Shown piece by piece: positions 1 to 5,174 of a stretch of DNA of 7,336 nucleotides. The notes under the pieces were generated by a model. The model searched no databases, had not been told where the DNA came from, and saw nothing but the letters and a program-made list of their open reading frames with translations. This stretch comes from Microcaldota archaeon. GTDB lineage: Archaea; Micrarchaeota; Micrarchaeia; Anstonellales; Bilamarchaeaceae. Numbering within the stretch: position 1 is the first letter of the stretch; the number at the start of each line of letters is the position of its first letter. Position numbers and translations under genes: made by a program. The DNA lies in contig DUGF01000001.1 in assembly GCA_013331535.1 (NCBI GenBank), forward strand, positions 290 to 7,625, read 5' to 3'.

Positions 1-894
1 GGATTCAAAGGGCAGAACAAGATAAGCGATCATAGGTGCAAACTATTATGGAGGCTGCACTGGCCAATGTGGCACGACATAATAAACACATGTGCAGAAG
101 GCGCGGGGGTAGACCATTTCACAAAAGGCGGAAGCCATGATACGCTTTCAGCAGTTTTTAAGGAAATGTTCAAAAAACCAGAGCCAATTGGCTACAAATA
201 TGGTTTCATATTGTTCCGGGGAAAGAAATATTCCAAATCAAAAGGAATAGGAATGGGTGTGGGCGACATTGTGAAACTGCTCCCGCCAGAAGTAGTCAAA
301 TACATTCTTCTTAAGCCGGATTTACAGGAAAATATTGATATTGATCCAACAAGCAACAATCTTCTAAAGGCATTGGAGGATTTTCAGGGTGCTGCGGGAA
401 TCGCTGCAAGTGGAAACGATCCGGAAACAATTCCTAGATCCGAACAAAAAAGAATGCAGGCATTCGAACTAGCAAATAATGGGGAGAGTATATGTTGGAA
501 GGCACCATTCCTTGATGTATTACTTTATTACCAGATTTACGGGAACTGGGTAGAAGTTGGAAAACTTCTTGAAGACGCTGAGGGGGTAAAATACCTAAGC
601 AAATACGTTGAGGAATGGATAGCGCGAGAGTTTATTCCTGAGGATTATCGATTCAAATACCAGCCAAAGAAAGCAGAGGGAACTGCCGCATATCTTTTCC
701 GGAAGCTGGAACCAGAGATGGACGCGCTCGCGATTCACAATGCGGTTTTTGAACATGCAAAGGCAGATGGCATTGAGCCAAAAGAACTGTTCAAACAGGT
801 TTATCTCACACTTATTGGAAAAGAGAAAGGACCAAGAATTGGAAAACTAGTTTATGCTCTGGGAGTGGACAGAGTAAAGAAAGACGTAATGTAG
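1..894 (+). CDS. lysS: Class I lysyl-tRNA synthetase, C-terminal part (5' truncated by window)
   Basis: This enzyme charges tRNA-Lys with lysine using ATP, in the cytoplasm. The frame is open from base 1, so the start and the HIGH motif lie upstream; 297 residues are visible of a family usually about 500-550 long. Seen: a WRLHWPMW segment like the class I LysRS WRVDWPMRW, then DHFTKGGSHDT (family DH..AGGSYDT, part of the active site), and the nucleotide-binding KYSKSKG loop at 226-246, a KMSKS motif with Tyr for Met. The rest fits the helical anticodon-binding C-terminal region. The internal ATG at 67 lies inside the conserved catalytic core and is not the start. Most bacteria and eukaryotes use the unrelated class II enzyme; class I is typical of archaea and a few bacteria. 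The stop is 33 bases before the chosen tsaC start, suggesting co-transcription. The family assignment is firm; the symbol is sometimes written lysK. Confidence 0.92.
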   Translation, partial: GFKGQNKISDHRCKLLWRLHWPMWHDIINTCAEGAGVDHFTKGGSHDTLSAVFKEMFKKPEPIGYKYGFILFRGKKYSKSKGIGMGVGDIVKLLPPEVVKYILLKPDLQENIDIDPTSNNLLKALEDFQGAAGIAASGNDPETIPRSEQKRMQAFELANNGESICWKAPFLDVLLYYQIYGNWVEVGKLLEDAEGVKYLSKYVEEWIAREFIPEDYRFKYQPKKAEGTAAYLFRKLEPEMDALAIHNAVFEHAKADGIEPKELFKQVYLTLIGKEKGPRIGKLVYALGVDRVKKDVM

Positions 895-927
895 AACGTC
901 TGAATGTGTTCGACAGATGTGTTCAAC

Positions 928-1536
928 ATGACCGAAATAATTTCCGCAGATGATGAAACCGCATTCCAGAAAACAAAGGATGCGATCTCAATCGGAAAAA
1001 TCGTAATTTATCCAACAGATACGGTTTATGGAATAGGATGCAATGCGCTTAATGCCGAATCCGTGGAGCAGATTAAAAAAATAAAAGGCCGTGATGGAAA
1101 CAAAGCGATGTCGGTTATCCTTGGGACTTTGAGCCTAATCCGAGAATACTGCGAAGTTTCGGAAAAGCAAGCGGCGATCCTGGCAACTTATCTTCCCGGA
1201 CCGTTTACATTCATTTTACGGCTCAAAAAAGGAAAGGAAAAAATACTGGGATATATTGCTGGAGCAGATGGAGGAATAGGAATCCGCGTTCCCGAGCACC
1301 AGATGATGAGAAGAATAAGCACTGGGCTGGGAATTCCGATAATAACCACGAGCGCAAACCCGAGCGGAGAGAAGGATGCGATCGAATTTGGAAAAATAAA
1401 TAGAAATATTGTTTCCGCATGCGACCTTGCGATTGACGGCGGAAAGACGAAATATGCGGCTCCTTCAACAGTGGTGGATTTGACTGATGGTAATGGCGCA
1501 ATGAAGGTTTTGAGAAAGGGCGCGGGACGGATTTAA
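928..1536 (+). CDS. tsaC: TsaC/YrdC-type L-threonylcarbamoyladenylate synthase
   Basis: It makes threonylcarbamoyl-AMP from threonine, bicarbonate and ATP, the first step of the t6A37 modification of ANN-decoding tRNAs; KEOPS/Kae1 then transfers the group in archaea. Seen, numbered from the ATG at 928 (202 aa): YPTDTVYGIG (28-37), KGRD (53-56), PGPFT (90-94), GIRVP (118-122), TTSANPSG (140-147), PSTVVD (179-184) and a terminal RKGAG. These are the YrdC nucleotide- and threonine-binding motifs. The length fits a stand-alone YrdC domain; the extra Sua5 domain of longer relatives (about 340 aa) is absent. An in-frame ATG at 904 would add eight residues (MCSTDVFN) that match nothing in the family. 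Neither start has a clear ribosome site, so the choice is moderate. No promoter is seen after lysS, so the two are probably one operon. The stop overlaps the stop of the opposing PIN gene. Confidence 0.92.
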   Translation: MTEIISADDETAFQKTKDAISIGKIVIYPTDTVYGIGCNALNAESVEQIKKIKGRDGNKAMSVILGTLSLIREYCEVSEKQAAILATYLPGPFTFILRLKKGKEKILGYIAGADGGIGIRVPEHQMMRRISTGLGIPIITTSANPSGEKDAIEFGKINRNIVSACDLAIDGGKTKYAAPSTVVDLTDGNGAMKVLRKGAGRI

Positions 1537-2003
1537 ACATCTTCAAAAATCCATTTTTTTATCTCGTCGCTGAAATAAAGCCTACCAATCTGTACAAGCT
1601 GTTCGACCAAATCTCGGGCATCAATCTTTTTTATAGAACCTCGTTCCAATCCAAGCTTTACAATGGTAGCAGTTCCAATAAAATTAATCCCTTCTTTTTG
1701 CGCAACTGAACGGGCTTTCTTGTCATCTATAATTGCAAGCGCATGGTTCTTTTTTGCAAACTCAATAACTGATGCCTCTCCAATGTGAATAGCGTGACTA
1801 AGTGCCAAATCGCTGCTGCTTTGAGCTACTTTAATTTTTGTATTGGAAAAATCACGAAGTACGGGAAGCTTACTGAGCCTAAGTTCGTTCAAAACCTGTT
1901 CGGTTATAACTATCTCGTGATTCCCAAGAATTTTCACCAGCAGATCGATTTTGTTTGTTCGAATAAACGCAGATATACCCAAGGTATCCATGACAATGAT
2001 CAT
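1533..2003 (-). CDS. PIN-domain toxin ribonuclease (DUF3368/VapC-like)
   Basis: Probable toxin of a type II toxin-antitoxin pair: a small Mg-dependent endoribonuclease. Seen in 156 aa: the N-terminal beta strand with D6 (IIVMD), E40 (VLNEL), the acidic G-E76-A motif and D93-D94 (AIIDDKKAR), which together give the PIN acidic quartet; then GTATIVKLGLERGSI and a C-terminal IGRLYFSDEIKKWI. The GT..I..L...G.I block followed by an 'L...G..(I/F)S' tail is the layout of the DUF3368 group of PIN proteins, which commonly pair with UPF0175 antitoxins. Its ATG (2003-2001) overlaps the antitoxin's TGA (2002-2000) as ATGA, implying translational coupling. An ATG at codon 5 would leave the catalytic Asp at residue 2. 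The RNA target cannot be read from sequence. Its TAA overlaps the tsaC TAA on the other strand. Confidence 0.85.
   Translation of the reverse strand: MIIVMDTLGISAFIRTNKIDLLVKILGNHEIVITEQVLNELRLSKLPVLRDFSNTKIKVAQSSSDLALSHAIHIGEASVIEFAKKNHALAIIDDKKARSVAQKEGINFIGTATIVKLGLERGSIKKIDARDLVEQLVQIGRLYFSDEIKKWIFEDV
1554..1560 (+). terminator. Oligo-T terminator after tsaC
   Basis: Seven consecutive T residues on the plus strand begin 17 bases after the tsaC stop, with no strong stem before them. Archaeal RNA polymerase stops at such runs without needing a hairpin. The run lies inside the 3' coding end of the opposing PIN gene, where it encodes part of IKKW. This is inferred from sequence only. Confidence 0.45.
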
Positions 2004-2332
2004 TGCAAAAGCCTTTTTGCAGTTTCAAGTTCTTTTTCCGCCTCTTTTTTGGACGATGGCTCAAACTTTGGCTGCACACCCCTCAAATACAGGATACTAA
2101 GCATCTCATCATAAGGCACTCCGGCAATTGCAGCTGCCCTTCCCAGAGAAACCTTTTCACGCTTATATAGCTCAACCGCTAGGTCAATGTTGCTTATTTT
2201 CTGCATTTCTATGTACTGACGCACGGCCTCGCGTATAAGTTCGCTAAGATTCCCATATATTCCGGCATCTACAAGCATTTCTGCTTTTTCACGCACCATT
2301 CCAGGCAAATGGATATAAGTAGTGTCTTTCAT
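2000..2332 (-). CDS. Antitoxin: ribbon-helix-helix plus UPF0175 domain
   Basis: Probable antitoxin and autorepressor for the PIN toxin it overlaps by four bases. Seen in 110 aa: an N-terminal RHH-like segment at about 5-40 (a short strand YIHLP, then helices around AEMLVDAG and GNLSELIREAVRQYIE), followed at about 46-80 by a UPF0175-type block (LAVELYKREKVSLGRAAAIAGVP, LYLRG), then a charged lysine/glutamate tail that could wrap the toxin. The ATG at 2332 is preferred over the in-frame GTG at 2341: the GTG lies inside the palindromic operator, while a TATA-like box centred near 2367 predicts a transcript start near 2341, making the ATG nearly leaderless. DNA binding and autoregulation follow from family knowledge plus the adjacent palindrome, and have not been shown here. 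Confidence 0.82.
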   Translation of the reverse strand: MKDTTYIHLPGMVREKAEMLVDAGIYGNLSELIREAVRQYIEMQKISNIDLAVELYKREKVSLGRAAAIAGVPYDEMLSILYLRGVQPKFEPSSKKEAEKELETAKRLLQ

Positions 2333-2337
2333 ATCAA

Positions 2338-2358
2338 TCACTAATGATTTATTAGTGA
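2338..2358. promoter_or_regulatory. Palindromic operator of the toxin-antitoxin operon
   Basis: Perfect inverted repeat: TCACTAAT (2338-2345), five-base spacer GATTT, ATTAGTGA (2351-2358). It fills the gap between the TATA-like box and the antitoxin ATG, so a bound RHH dimer would cover the predicted transcription start. The operator role is inferred from position and from the usual autoregulation of RHH antitoxins. Confidence 0.65.
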
Positions 2359-2363
2359 AAAGG

Positions 2364-2370
2364 TTTAAAA
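2364..2370 (-). promoter_or_regulatory. TATA-like box for the toxin-antitoxin operon
   Basis: Reads TTTTAAA on the minus strand, centred about 26 bp before position 2341, which fits the archaeal TBP-to-start distance for a near-leaderless transcript beginning just before the ATG at 2332. It is immediately followed by the palindromic operator. Confidence 0.45.
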
Positions 2371-2422
2371 GTATATGTGCACGTATTGTTTGAGTTGTTT
2401 ATTTTGTATTATCCCGATTCAA

Positions 2423-2476
2423 GAAAAAAAGTTCCAGAGAACAAGTTCTCTAGCTCTCCAGAAGCTAACGCTTCTG
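2423..2476 (-). terminator. Hairpin plus T7 terminator after the radical SAM gene
   Basis: On the minus strand after the radical SAM stop (2490): stem CAGAAGC/GCTTCTG (2459-2465 with 2470-2476, loop of four), then stem AGAGAAC/GTTCTCT (2436-2442 with 2445-2451), then GGAAC and seven T residues (2430-2424). An alternative small stem GTTC-TCTG-GAAC ends directly at the T run. This looks like an intrinsic terminator that separates this gene from the toxin-antitoxin operon downstream. Confidence 0.6.
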
Positions 2477-2489
2477 AAGATGGATCGAT

Positions 2490-3554
2490 CTATCCCGAAC
2501 CAAATCGGAAAAACTTATTTGGTTCGGTATATCCCCTTAATGGCGTCTTTCTCAACGCGCACGCATAGCCAACGTCCTGCAGATATGTAGAGATTACATT
2601 CTCACGCGCAGCGTCATCCATTTCCAGAAAATGTCCATCCCCTTTTCCGTTCATGTATGGACAACGAAACATCGTGCCATCGTAATCAATCGTAACTGCC
2701 GCGCCCGCGCCAACCATACACTGGCCTCGCTCGTCAGCAGTGGAATGCTCCAGGTTGAAAGATGAATTTTCCCGTGCGAGCGCCTTTAGAGTATGATATT
2801 TCTCGGAATTCGGATCAAGATGAAATTCCGTATTGCAGATGAAAAATATTCCGTTCGCTTCCGCGGCTTCTTTCAATGCGCGTAATTTTGCGCCACCATC
2901 TTTCAAATCGGATTCACTAACAACATAATTCATGCCGATACGGGTTGTGTCTTCAATCAAACGCGGCATACTTACTCCGAAGGTATGATACGCTTCAATC
3001 AATGTCCGCAAATTATGTGCGATTTCCGCCTCGTTTTGTAATGGCGGGGTGGATTCGGAGTATTGCCTTCCTTGAAAAAACTCGGCATCGAGAAACTGAT
3101 TTCCGAACAAGCTAATCATTACATTTGTTCCGCACTCCGCAAGTATTCTGCATGTTTCGCTGTCAAGATTCTGGCCAGCAGTGAAAACATAGGAACGGAT
3201 TCCAAAACTTGACGCAAACATTATTTTATCCAAAGTCATTTGTTTCAATCTTGGATGAAATGGATCGCCCCTCCCATTTATTGTCAGGACACCGGTACCA
3301 TGAAGTTTAGCGAAATAGCTGATAATTTCTATTACGTTCTCTTGACGCATGCGCCTTCCGCCATGGAATTCCTGGGTAACGCAACCAAGACATGCCTGCC
3401 TGGTTGTTCCATCCTGCAACTTTACTTGTTCCTTCCGCTTCTCGCAGATATTTGCATCCGGTAGATTCAGCACATGAACCAGTGGAAGCCGAGCCACTGG
3501 GGACTTTTGAATTCGTTCCATAATAACTCTGTTTATTTCCAGCATTTTTGCCAT
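2490..3554 (-). CDS. Radical SAM protein with SPASM-like C-terminal cysteines, substrate unknown
   Basis: A 4Fe-4S radical SAM enzyme of unknown reaction. Numbered from the ATG at 3554 (354 aa): barrel strand 1 (VHVLNLPDANIC) leads to C37, C55 and C58 (ACLGC), a CX17CX2C loop in place of the usual CX3CX2C. Then come a GGEP-like TINGRGDP (91-98), a YVFTAGQ strand (TNG-like) near 122-128 and VMISLFG near 145-151. Late cysteines C279 (QCMVGAGAAVTIDYDG), C298 (RCPY) and C332 resemble a SPASM or twitch auxiliary-cluster region. No signal peptide. The ATG at 3554 is preferred over an in-frame GTG at 3584: GGTGAT sits four bases before the ATG, and a TATA-like box near 3596 predicts a transcript start near 3570, after the GTG. 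It is divergent from a double Lrp/AsnC gene, which may control it. SPASM relatives often modify peptides, but no precursor peptide is seen nearby. Confidence 0.8.
   Translation of the reverse strand: MAKMLEINRVIMERIQKSPVARLPLVHVLNLPDANICEKRKEQVKLQDGTTRQACLGCVTQEFHGGRRMRQENVIEIISYFAKLHGTGVLTINGRGDPFHPRLKQMTLDKIMFASSFGIRSYVFTAGQNLDSETCRILAECGTNVMISLFGNQFLDAEFFQGRQYSESTPPLQNEAEIAHNLRTLIEAYHTFGVSMPRLIEDTTRIGMNYVVSESDLKDGGAKLRALKEAAEANGIFFICNTEFHLDPNSEKYHTLKALARENSSFNLEHSTADERGQCMVGAGAAVTIDYDGTMFRCPYMNGKGDGHFLEMDDAARENVISTYLQDVGYACALRKTPLRGYTEPNKFFRFGSG
2495..2527. repeat. 11-bp inverted repeat inside the 3' end of the radical SAM gene
   Basis: CCGAACCAAAT (2495-2505) and ATTTGGTTCGG (2517-2527) are perfect complements around an 11-base spacer. 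In the minus-strand RNA they form a stable hairpin within the last dozen codons (TEPNKFFRFGSG), just before the stop at 2490 and upstream of the two terminator stems. It may be part of an extended 3'-end structure. Confidence 0.7.
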
Positions 3555-3558
3555 AAGT

Positions 3559-3564
3559 ATCACC
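3559..3564 (-). promoter_or_regulatory. Shine-Dalgarno site deciding the radical SAM start
   Basis: GGTGAT on the minus strand, four bases before the ATG at 3554. It matches the archaeal anti-SD (AUCACC), whereas the upstream GTG at 3584 has no such site. The octamer TGGTGATA containing it recurs upstream of the divergent Lrp gene (3649-3656). Confidence 0.6.
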
Positions 3565-3590
3565 ACCAATTGATAAATTACCACAGTTAG

Positions 3591-3600
3591 AGTATATAAA
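3591..3600 (-). promoter_or_regulatory. TATA-like box of the radical SAM gene
   Basis: Reads TTTATATACT on the minus strand, a good archaeal TATA match. A start about 26 bp downstream (near 3570) would give a short leader of about 16 bases holding the GGTGAT ribosome site. Confidence 0.55.
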
Positions 3601-3633
3601 ATAAATTAGTAAAAAATTATACAAAACCGATAG

Positions 3634-3645
3634 AATTATATAAAA
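3634..3645 (+). promoter_or_regulatory. TATA-like box of the Lrp/AsnC gene
   Basis: AATTATATAAAA centred near 3639, about 26 bp before the ATG at 3665, so a leaderless transcript is predicted. A second A/T-rich element (3611-3622) could instead give a short leader that includes the GGTGAT at 3650-3655. The sequence does not decide between them. Both divergent promoters lie in a 110-bp space. Confidence 0.5.
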
Positions 3646-3664
3646 ACATGGTGATAGTAAAACG

Positions 3665-4666
3665 ATGAAAACAGAACTGGACGTAAAGGACAAGAGGATA
3701 CTTCACGAAATAGATCTTAATGCGCGGGCTTCAAACGCAGAAATCGCCAAACGAACCGGTGTATCCAAACAAGTTGCCGGGCTTCGGATAAAAAAGCTTC
3801 TTGGAAGCAAAACAATACTGGGTTTCTTTGCAGTCATAGATAATGCCAAGCTCGGATTTACTATACACAAGAGCTTTGTTCGTCTCCAGAATATAGATGG
3901 TAACACCGAACAGCGGATGCTGGAATTCCTGAAAAACCATCCTGCGATTGTATGGATTGCAAGCTGCGACGGCAGGTATGATCTTGCATTCGGAACACTG
4001 GCAACGAATATGGCGGAATTGGACCGCACGCTAAGCGAGATAGATGCGCTATTCGGAGAGAACGTATCGGAGCGCCATATAGCAACTATCCTGCATGGAG
4101 AATATTTTGATAGAGAATATCTTTTGGAGAATCTGAAAAAGGAAGCCATAAGTAAAGAAAGCGCAAAGGCAGCATTTGGAGCAATTCCCGAGCCTGCACC
4201 TCTTGATGAAACAGACTGGAAAATCCTTCTTGAACTCGGAAAAAACGCGCGTGCTACGCTGGTTGAAATTGCGAAAACAATCGAAGTAAGCCCTGACACG
4301 GTTGCAGTCCGGATAAAAAATATTGAAAAACAGGGAGTGATAAAAAGATATAATTTTGTTCCGAACGAATCAATTTACCCGTATCTTCATTATAAGGTTC
4401 TTGTCGGATTAAAAAATTCAGGTGAAGAAAGGGAACGCGCGCTCATAGGATTTTGCAAAACCCACCCGAATATTGTTTATATAGTGAAAGCGCTCGGACC
4501 CTGGGATTTTGAAATAGACATTGAAATAGAAAGCCCTGAACAATTACGAAAAGTGATGATGGAACTGAAAACAAAATTCTCTGACATCATAAAGGATTAT
4601 TCCTCTCTCAGCATTTACCAGGTGCACAAATACAATTTCTGCCCCGGAATGCCTAATAAACGATAG
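3665..4666 (+). CDS. Tandem (double) Lrp/AsnC-family transcription regulator
   Basis: A DNA-binding regulator made of two full Lrp units in one chain of 333 aa; a normal Lrp/AsnC protein is about 150. Unit 1: helix-turn-helix at about 6-52 (LDVKDKRILHEIDLNARAS...EIAKRTGVSKQVAGLRIKKL) and an AsnC/RAM-type domain at about 60-145. A charged, proline-containing linker (about 150-180) follows. Unit 2: HTH at about 179-226 (LDETDWKILLELGKNARATL...EIAKTIEVSPDTVAVRIKNI) and a second AsnC domain at about 235-325. Each unit has the family's 'D..D..IL..L..NAR' opening. The two copies have diverged clearly, so the fusion is old. Lrp proteins normally dimerise, so this chain may act as a built-in dimer (inference). 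It is divergent from the radical SAM gene and followed by a phased repeat array; either could be its target. The effector is unknown. Confidence 0.9.
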   Translation: MKTELDVKDKRILHEIDLNARASNAEIAKRTGVSKQVAGLRIKKLLGSKTILGFFAVIDNAKLGFTIHKSFVRLQNIDGNTEQRMLEFLKNHPAIVWIASCDGRYDLAFGTLATNMAELDRTLSEIDALFGENVSERHIATILHGEYFDREYLLENLKKEAISKESAKAAFGAIPEPAPLDETDWKILLELGKNARATLVEIAKTIEVSPDTVAVRIKNIEKQGVIKRYNFVPNESIYPYLHYKVLVGLKNSGEERERALIGFCKTHPNIVYIVKALGPWDFEIDIEIESPEQLRKVMMELKTKFSDIIKDYSSLSIYQVHKYNFCPGMPNKR

Positions 4667-4745
4667 TATAATGGCAATATTTGCTGTTTTTCGCTATTGT
4701 AATCGCAATATTTAGACAATCTTCGCTATTATGATAGCAACATGT
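4661..4745 (+). repeat. Three imperfect 22-nt direct repeats, 31-32 nt apart
   Basis: Copies at 4661-4682, 4692-4713 and 4724-4745, starting 31 and 32 bases apart, i.e. about three helical turns. Copies 1 and 2 match at 18 of 22 positions and share GGCAATATTT/CGCAATATTT ends; copies 2 and 3 share CGCTATT and GCAA. Copy 3 holds the dyad GCTAT-TATG-ATAGC (4725-4738) and copy 2 a weaker version. Copy 1 overlaps the stop codon of the Lrp gene. The array fills the gap before the TATA-like box of the zinc-ribbon gene, so a regulator-binding array is the best guess. No other gene is visible in this 140-base gap. Confidence 0.6.
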
Positions 4746-4767
4746 AAGAGAAAAACCCTATAGCAAC

Positions 4768-4776
4768 CTTTAAAAT
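4768..4776 (+). promoter_or_regulatory. TATA-like box of the zinc-ribbon gene
   Basis: CTTTAAAAT centred near 4772, predicting a transcript start near 4798, nine bases before the ATG at 4807. GGCGAT just before the start codon is at best a weak ribosome site. The repeat array lies immediately upstream. Confidence 0.4.
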
Positions 4777-4806
4777 CCTTAGATTTGATGAGAAAGCGGC
4801 GATAAC

Positions 4807-5100
4807 ATGGTTGAACTGAAACGCACTATAAGATGTTCCAACTGCAACAGCGAGGCAAATTTCCAATTATCCTCTGATATGAGCATGAGCGAATTGCAGA
4901 TTCAGGGAAGATGCCAAAAATGCGGCAATTCCATGCAGGTTACGTTTAGTATAATTGAGTCCGGAACAAGCAGCACTTCTGGACAACAATCTTCTTCATC
5001 AGACAGCGCATTTCAGGAATCCGGACTTGCAGGAATAGATGATACTATGTTCACTCCAGATATAACAAGCGATGCGATAAAGGATTTGATTGACGGGTAA
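4807..5100 (+). CDS. Small zinc-ribbon protein, function unknown
   Basis: A 97-residue protein whose function I do not recognise. Two CxxC knuckles, C10-SN-C13 and C36-QK-C39, separated by 22 residues, form a probable single zinc ribbon in the first half. A low-complexity linker rich in Ser, Gln and Thr (about 52-72) follows. The C-terminal segment is acidic and looks conserved in style (GIDDTMFTPDITSDAIKDLIDG), perhaps a short helix or docking peptide. There are no membrane segments or signal peptide. The start has its own TATA-like box and no competing upstream ATG in frame. It follows the double Lrp gene in the same direction after the repeat array, so it may be a target of that regulator. 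Possible roles include a transcription or translation accessory factor, but nothing in the sequence proves one. Confidence 0.75.
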   Translation: MVELKRTIRCSNCNSEANFQLSSDMSMSELQIQGRCQKCGNSMQVTFSIIESGTSSTSGQQSSSSDSAFQESGLAGIDDTMFTPDITSDAIKDLIDG

Positions 5101-5145
5101 AACACGAGACAGCGAACGTACGAATTCAATATAACAAACGTGCGG

Positions 5146-5169
5146 AACAAAAATAAAAGGAAGAAAAAC
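5146..5169 (-). terminator. U-rich terminator after the HAD phosphatase gene
   Basis: The minus strand reads GTTTTTCTTCC then TTTTATTTTTGTT, starting six bases after the HAD stop at 5175. Clustered T runs without a stem are the usual archaeal terminator form. It lies in the 74-base gap between this gene and the convergent zinc-ribbon gene. Confidence 0.5.
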
Positions 5170-5174
5170 GCGCG

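Noticed and set aside
67..894. A complete 275-residue protein starting at the ATG at 67
   Set aside because: The frame is open to base 1 and the upstream residues (WRLHWP) continue the class I LysRS core, so the ATG is internal.
882..901. 6-bp inverted repeat AGACGT/ACGTCT around the lysS stop codon
   Set aside because: Short stem with an eight-base loop, no T run after it, and tsaC follows in the same direction; chance is the likely explanation.
2375..2590. Two short overlapping plus-strand frames between the antitoxin and radical SAM genes
   Set aside because: They run through the terminator hairpins and the opposing 3' coding end, and have no ribosome site or family resemblance.
3703..4299. 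A 198-codon open frame antisense to the Lrp gene
   Set aside because: It is a shadow of the well-supported Lrp coding frame; its protein is rich in Ser, Arg and Ile with no recognisable motif, and no promoter or ribosome site precedes it.
4661..4745. Possible degenerate CRISPR array
   Set aside because: Only three imperfect copies with 9-10 base gaps that are too short for spacers, and no cas genes in the window; a regulatory array fits better.
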